From Pseudochelatococcus lubricantis (lineage in GTDB: Bacteria; Pseudomonadota; Alphaproteobacteria; Rhizobiales; Beijerinckiaceae), in the NCBI RefSeq assembly GCF_042432495.1, contig NZ_JBHLXC010000012.1:186001-250000 (forward strand): a stretch of 64,000 nucleotides of DNA, read 5' to 3'. The notes under the pieces were generated by a model that saw nothing but the letters and a program-made list of their open reading frames with translations, did not search any database and was not told where the DNA came from. Positions within the stretch are counted from its first letter, which is position 1. Each line of letters starts with the position of its first letter. Shown piece after piece: positions 59,612 through 64,000 of the stretch. A program made the position numbers and the translations under genes.

Positions 59612-60460
59612 ATGAGACCAGCAAATGATACGGAAACCCGCATGACGAGCCTGGACAAGATGCTGGGCATTCTGGACCTGTTCGACGACGACAAGGTCGG
59701 TGTGCAGCTTGAGGATGTCATGCAGCTCACGCGCCTCTCGCGGGCGACGGCCTACCGCTATCTGCAGTCTCTCTCGAAGGCCGGCGTCCTCGCGCCGGCG
59801 ACCGGCAACACCTACGTGCTGGGGCCGCGGGTGATCGAGCTGGACAGGCTGATGCGGCTGACCGATCCCCTCCTGACCAACGCCAGCCCGGTCATGCACG
59901 AGGTGGCGGGCGCGCTTCGGATCAACTTCATGCTGTGCAGCTATTATGGAAACAAGGTGATGTGCGCCGACCTCGCCTGGCCGGACGAAAGTCTCACCCG
60001 GTTCTATGAGCGCGGCCGCCCCATGCCGATGTTCCGCGGCGCGATGGCAAAGGTGATCCTGTCCAATCTCACGCCCTACCAGCTGCGCAGCATCATGCTC
60101 TGGCACGCCGACGAGATCCGCGCCGCCGGCCTTGGATCGAACTGGGACGAGTTCCGCACGACGATGTCGCGCATGCGCAAGGAGGGATGCGTCGTCACCC
60201 ACGGCGAGGTCATACCCGATCTCGTCGGCATCGGCGCGCCGATCTTCGATCCCGACAAACGGGTGCTCGGCAGTCTGGTGATGATCCTGCGGGAGGAGAC
60301 TTTCGCGCACTCCGGCGAGGAACTGATGCGCCGGCACGTGATCGACGCGGCCGCACGCATCGATGCGAAACTTGCCAGCGTCGCCGAGAAAACCGGCATG
60401 CCGGCCCTGCCCGCAAGGCCGCGGCGTGGCAACGTTCTCCGAAACGGCGGAGCGGCATGA
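59612..60460 (+). CDS. IclR-family transcriptional regulator of the catabolic cluster
   Basis: 282 aa; GGAGG precedes ATG 59612 at short spacing, ATG 59642 is an alternative. Winged HTH: 'SLDKMLGILDLFDDDKVGV', 'LTRLSRATAYRYLQSLSKAG' (about 38-57). The ligand-binding domain follows, with 'FYERGRPMPMFRGAMAKVIL' and 'CVVTHGEVIPDLVGIGAPIFD', typical IclR C-terminal motifs. Divergent from the SDR-ligase-Liv run, so the natural candidate for its regulator; responds presumably to a pathway acid or its CoA ester. Confidence 0.92.
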   Translation: MRPANDTETRMTSLDKMLGILDLFDDDKVGVQLEDVMQLTRLSRATAYRYLQSLSKAGVLAPATGNTYVLGPRVIELDRLMRLTDPLLTNASPVMHEVAGALRINFMLCSYYGNKVMCADLAWPDESLTRFYERGRPMPMFRGAMAKVILSNLTPYQLRSIMLWHADEIRAAGLGSNWDEFRTTMSRMRKEGCVVTHGEVIPDLVGIGAPIFDPDKRVLGSLVMILREETFAHSGEELMRRHVIDAAARIDAKLASVAEKTGMPALPARPRRGNVLRNGGAA

Positions 60461-60568
60461 GCCCCGCCGGCCGCCGTAGCCGGAACTCCCGATAATTCAT
60501 TGGATATCAATCCGTTATCAAAAGCTCACACTTTGCCCTTCAAAATTTCATAAAATATATAGAATTAG

Positions 60569-60596
60569 TTGACATAAAAGCGACCGCTTGTAACAC
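60569..60596 (+). promoter_or_regulatory. Possible sigma-70-type promoter of the monooxygenase operon
   Basis: TTGACA at 60569-60574, 16-base spacer, TAACAC at 60591-60596. The -35 element is perfect, the -10 weak. It lies in AT-rich DNA about 95 bases before the start. Confidence 0.4.
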
Positions 60597-60691
60597 TCGC
60601 GATGACGTTCGGGTGCGCAGCCGTGCCAGCCCGACGAATCCGGGTTCCTCCGTCCGGATGTCCATTTCCTGCGGTGTTACAAGGAGTTGAA

Positions 60692-62035
60692 ATGTCGCGC
60701 AAAATCAGGCTTGGAGCCTTTCTCCCGGGTGGCGGCCAGCATATCGCTTCCTGGCGTCATCCCGACCAGCCGGCCGACGGGGCGGTGAGTTTCGACTTCC
60801 ATCGCCAACTCGCCCAGATTGCCGAGCGCGGCCTGTTCGATGCCTACTTTCTGGCCGACGGCCTTTCCGTCGCCATCGGCGGCAAGGAGGGCGGCAATGC
60901 CAAGGCGGCCGGCTTCGAGCCGCTGACGCTGTTTTCGGCGCTGGCGCCGCTTACCACCCATCTCGGCTTCATCGCCACCGCCACCACGACCTATGAGGAG
61001 CCCTTCACCACCGCCCGCAAGTTCGCCTCGCTGGACCTGATCTCCGGCGGCCGGGCAGGCTGGAACGTGGTGACCACGGTAGGCGACGACACCGCCCGCA
61101 ACTTCAACCTCGACCACCAGCTTCCCCATGCCGATCGCTACGATCGGGCGCGCGAATACGTGGAGGTAGTGACCGCCCTGTGGGATAGCTGGGAGGATGA
61201 CGCCTTCATCCGCGACAAGGCGTCCGGCCGCTTCCTCGACAGGGACAAGGTCCACGCCATCGACCATCGCGGCCGGCATTTCCGCGTGCAGGGGCCGCTG
61301 AACATCTCGCGCTCGCCGCAGGGACAACCGGTGATCGTGCAGGCGGGTTCGTCCGAGGCGGGCCGCCAGCTTGCGGCGGAAACGGCGGAGGTGATCTTCA
61401 CCGCCCACCAGACGCTCGACTCCGCGCAGGAATTCTATCGCGACATCAAGCGCCGCGCCAGGGCCGCGGGCCGCAATCCGGACCATGTGCTCATCATGCC
61501 CGGCTTCGCCCCCTTCGTCGGGCGGACAGAGGAAGAGGCGCGCGAGAAATACCGCGCCCTCACCGATCTGATCGTTCCGGAAGACGGCGTGGCGCTGCTC
61601 AACTCCCTCACCGGCGGCACGCTCGACCTTTCCGGCTATCCGCTGGACGGCCCCCTGCCCCCGGCGACAGAGACCGAGGGCAACAAGAGCCGGCAGGTAC
61701 TCATCCGCCAGATCGCCGATGAGAACAACTTCACCATCCGCGAGCTTTATTCGTGGATCGCGACGGCGCGCGGCCATTACACCTTCGTGGGCTCGGCCCT
61801 CCAGACCGCCGACAAGCTGCAGGAGTGGTTCGAGAACGAAGCCGCCGACGGCTTCAACGTCCTGCCGCCCTATCTGCCCACCGCGCTTGAGGATTTCATC
61901 GATCTGGTGGTGCCGGAGCTGCAGCGGCGCAACCTGTTCCGCACCGCCTACGAGGGGCGGACGCTGCGCGAGAATCTTGGCCTGCCCAAGCCGGAAAACC
62001 GCTGGAGCCGCCCCGCCGTGCAGGCGGCGGAGTGA
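60692..62035 (+). CDS. FMN-dependent monooxygenase, NtaA/SnaA/DszA family
   Basis: 447 aa from ATG 60692 (AAGGAG upstream). Luciferase-like fold of the two-component flavin monooxygenases: 'KIRLGAFLPGGGQHIASWR', 'IAERGLFDAYFLADG', 'LDLISGGRAGWNVVTT', 'RYDRAREYVEVVTALWDSW', 'PVIVQAGSSEAGRQLAAE'. Such enzymes use FMNH2 from a reductase to oxidise sulfur compounds (DszA, SfnG), EDTA/NTA or antibiotics. The ABC transporter that follows is of sulfonate/taurine type, so an organosulfur substrate is favoured. No reductase gene in view. Confidence 0.92.
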   Translation: MSRKIRLGAFLPGGGQHIASWRHPDQPADGAVSFDFHRQLAQIAERGLFDAYFLADGLSVAIGGKEGGNAKAAGFEPLTLFSALAPLTTHLGFIATATTTYEEPFTTARKFASLDLISGGRAGWNVVTTVGDDTARNFNLDHQLPHADRYDRAREYVEVVTALWDSWEDDAFIRDKASGRFLDRDKVHAIDHRGRHFRVQGPLNISRSPQGQPVIVQAGSSEAGRQLAAETAEVIFTAHQTLDSAQEFYRDIKRRARAAGRNPDHVLIMPGFAPFVGRTEEEAREKYRALTDLIVPEDGVALLNSLTGGTLDLSGYPLDGPLPPATETEGNKSRQVLIRQIADENNFTIRELYSWIATARGHYTFVGSALQTADKLQEWFENEAADGFNVLPPYLPTALEDFIDLVVPELQRRNLFRTAYEGRTLRENLGLPKPENRWSRPAVQAAE

Positions 62036-62060
62036 GCATCTCACACAGAAGGAGAACGAC

Positions 62061-62906
62061 ATGAGCGTTCAGGACGTGAACAGCACCGTCGTCGCCCTCA
62101 ACGGTGAGGAAGAAGCCGGCGGCCAAAAGCCGCTGCAGTCCTTGCTGGAGGGGGCCGGACGTTTCCTTTCCCGCTACGGACTGCTCATCGGTTTCCTGCT
62201 GCTGTGGCATGTGGCCAGCATCCAGCGCTGGGTGAACCCCTCCGTCTTCCCGCCTCTGGATGACATTGCCGCCGCCTTCTGGCGCGGCATGACGCAAGGC
62301 TCGCTGCTGGCGGACCTGGGCATCAGCCTGCAGCGATCGGGCATCGCCTTCGTGGCTGCCGTGGCGGTGGCCGTTCCGCTCGGCCTTTTCATGGGACAGA
62401 TCCGGGCGGTGGAGCGGGCGCTGGACCCCATTCTCCAGCTCTTCCGCCAGACGTCGGCGCTGGCCCTCTACCCGGTTTTCATCCTGCTGCTGGGGCTCGG
62501 GGAGTTGTCGAAGGTGTTCGTCATCTTCTGGGCCACGATATTCCCGCTCCTGCTGTCCACCATCGGCGGCGTGAAGGAGGTGGACCCCAAGCTGGTGGAG
62601 ATGGCACGGGTTTACGGCGCCTCGCGCCTGCAGGTGTTCCGCCGGGTCGTGCTGCCCGGGGCGCTGCCCTCCATATTCGTGGGCCTGCGCCTGTCGGCGA
62701 CGATGGCGTTGCTGATGCTGATCGCCTCCGAGATGATCGGCGCGAACCAGGGCCTCGGCTTCCAGGTGATGAACGCCCAGTTCAACTTCCAGATCCCGTT
62801 GATGTTCTCGGCCATCTTCCTGCTCGCGGCGCTGGGGCTCGCGGCCAACTACACCATCGTTCTCCTGCAGCGGCGCCTGTGCCGGTGGAGCAACGCCCCC
62901 GTCTGA
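62061..62906 (+). CDS. SsuC/TauC-type ABC transporter permease
   Basis: 281 aa; AAGGAG upstream, 25 bases after the monooxygenase stop. Six helices, the EAA-type loop 'EMARVYGASRLQVFRRVVLPGALPSI' pattern (about 175-200), and 'GLRLSATMALLMLIASEMIG'. Permease for nitrate, sulfonate or taurine-type uptake. Confidence 0.93.
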   Translation: MSVQDVNSTVVALNGEEEAGGQKPLQSLLEGAGRFLSRYGLLIGFLLLWHVASIQRWVNPSVFPPLDDIAAAFWRGMTQGSLLADLGISLQRSGIAFVAAVAVAVPLGLFMGQIRAVERALDPILQLFRQTSALALYPVFILLLGLGELSKVFVIFWATIFPLLLSTIGGVKEVDPKLVEMARVYGASRLQVFRRVVLPGALPSIFVGLRLSATMALLMLIASEMIGANQGLGFQVMNAQFNFQIPLMFSAIFLLAALGLAANYTIVLLQRRLCRWSNAPV

Positions 62907-62942
62907 CGCACTTTTCCCGTTCTCTACCAGAAAGGCACGACC

Positions 62943-63965
62943 ATGACCTTTTCCTTCCGCAAGCTTGGCGCGGCCGCGCTTCTCGCCGCCGGCCTCGCAG
63001 CATCCGGCATCGCGCCCGCCTTCGCCGGTACCTCCGCTTCCCCGGCCGATGCGTCCGACCCCTACACCTTCCGCTTTCTCCCCAACCGCGGCAGCGTCAG
63101 CCCGCACGAGTTGGCGGAGGTGCTGGGCTACTATGAGCCCTATGGCATCAAGCTGGAGAACAAGGGGTTCGCCGGTGGCGGGCCGGAGACGCTGTTCGCC
63201 CTTGCCGGCGGCAGCATCGATCTCGGCTCCGCCGCCACCTCGGCGGTCTTGAACTCCATCGCCGGCGGTAATGACTTCCTCATCGCCTATCCGTCCAATG
63301 GCATCAAGAAGGGCGTGGAAAGCGTCTTCTACGTGCTGGAGGACAGCCCGATCAAGACCATCGAGGACCTGAAGGGCAAGACCATCTCGGTCAACACACT
63401 CGGCGCGCACCTCGACTACACCATCCGCGAAGCCTTCCACCAGAAGGGGCTGCCGCCGAAATCCGCCAAGCTGGTGGTGGTGCCGGGCCCGCAGCTCGAA
63501 CAGACGCTGCGCGCGAAGCAGGTGGACGTCGCCGGCATCGGCTATTGGCAGACCACCTTCGGCGGCCAGCTCGAAGCCAATGGCGGTGTGCGGCCGATCT
63601 TCACCGATACCGATGTGCTGGGCGAACTCGCCGGCGGTTTCGTGGTGTTCCGCCGCGATTTCGCCGAGGCGCACCCGCAGGCCGCCCGCTACTTCGTCGA
63701 GGGCGCGGCCCGCGCGGCGGACTGGGCGCGCGAGAACCCGGAGGAGGCGCGCAAGGTGGTCGGCAAGCTTCTCGACTCGCGCGGCGAGGATGGCGGGCTG
63801 GCGAAATTCTGGCTCGGCTTCGGTCTCCAGCCCGGCGCACCGATCACCGATCGCGACGTGGGCTTCTGGGTGGAGGCTCTCTCGCGCGAAGGAACCCTGC
63901 CCGCCGGCAAGATCAACGTGTCCGGGATTATCTTCCGGCCCGCTTCCGCCAAGGCGGGGAACTGA
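62943..63965 (+). CDS. ABC transporter substrate-binding protein, sulfonate/nitrate/taurine type
   Basis: 340 aa. Signal peptide ending 'PAFAGTS'. NMT1/SsuA-like motifs: 'YYEPYGIKLENKGFAGGG', 'LAGGSIDLGSAATSAVLN', 'IEDLKGKTISVNTLGAHLD', 'LRAKQVDVAGIGYWQTTFG'. Captures the substrate for the permease upstream. Confidence 0.92.
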   Translation: MTFSFRKLGAAALLAAGLAASGIAPAFAGTSASPADASDPYTFRFLPNRGSVSPHELAEVLGYYEPYGIKLENKGFAGGGPETLFALAGGSIDLGSAATSAVLNSIAGGNDFLIAYPSNGIKKGVESVFYVLEDSPIKTIEDLKGKTISVNTLGAHLDYTIREAFHQKGLPPKSAKLVVVPGPQLEQTLRAKQVDVAGIGYWQTTFGGQLEANGGVRPIFTDTDVLGELAGGFVVFRRDFAEAHPQAARYFVEGAARAADWARENPEEARKVVGKLLDSRGEDGGLAKFWLGFGLQPGAPITDRDVGFWVEALSREGTLPAGKINVSGIIFRPASAKAGN

Positions 63966-63973
63966 GGTCCGCC

Positions 63974-64000
63974 ATGACAGCCGCCGCGCTTTCCGCCAAC
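63974..64000 (+). CDS. Start of a further gene, probably the ABC ATPase (cut by window edge)
   Basis: Nine codons from ATG 63974, eight bases after the previous stop, with GAGGT upstream. Too short to identify; the missing ATPase of the SsuABC-type transporter is expected here. Confidence 0.45.

Overview
The window is high-GC DNA with AT-rich promoter gaps. Everything visible fits an alphaproteobacterium, most likely of the order Hyphomicrobiales: branched-chain-type ABC and tripartite tricarboxylate transporters, IclR regulators, and two copies of the mosaic intergenic repeats typical of rhizobia and relatives (16005-16060 and 29311-29445). There are no rRNA or tRNA genes, phage genes, insertion sequences or CRISPR arrays. 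Genus cannot be told from the sequence alone.

Layout. 1-366: start of an IclR regulator cut by the window edge. 1042-6182: TonB-dependent receptor, ferric-siderophore-type binding protein and two FecCD permeases, with no ATPase gene. 6899-21987: exopolysaccharide locus (co-polymerase with degenerate kinase, outer-membrane export lipoprotein, WecG/TagA-type glycosyltransferase, polymerase-like protein, two paralogous acyltransferases, initiating sugar-phosphate transferase, GH18-like secreted protein, FkbM methyltransferase, GMC oxidoreductase, small exported protein, flippase). 22124-24102: heme oxygenase, 3-methyladenine glycosylase, one unknown gene. 24299-26581: MmgE/PrpD protein plus a phosphosulfolactate-synthase-family protein, closed by a strong terminator.

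26678-38123 is an iron island. A P1B-type ATPase with two small glycine-rich membrane proteins resembles the ferrosome (fez) iron-storage gene clusters. It lies next to a seven-gene operon of the FetMP/P19 ferrous-iron uptake type (FTR1 permease, P19 protein, DUF2318 membrane protein, two FtsX-like permeases, ATPase, TlpA-like thioredoxin). Uptake and compartmentalised storage of iron side by side is the most interesting hypothesis here.

38593-41767 holds three overlapping tiny membrane-protein genes divergent from a DUF6502-DUF5666 pair. The intergenic region between them carries four copies of an operator-like palindrome, TGGGA-(5 A/T)-TCCCA, on nearly the same helical face. 41811-47319: tripartite tricarboxylate transporter with an aldehyde dehydrogenase and a short-chain dehydrogenase. 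48070-48849: a dehydrogenase-like protein lacking the catalytic Tyr/Lys. 49006-59299: branched-chain-type ABC transporter with acyl-CoA ligase, enoyl-CoA hydratase, Dabb protein and three dehydrogenases, probably controlled by the divergent IclR gene at 59612; a near-identical palindrome lies in both promoter regions. 60692-64000: flavin monooxygenase with a sulfonate/nitrate/taurine-type ABC transporter, continuing past the window edge.
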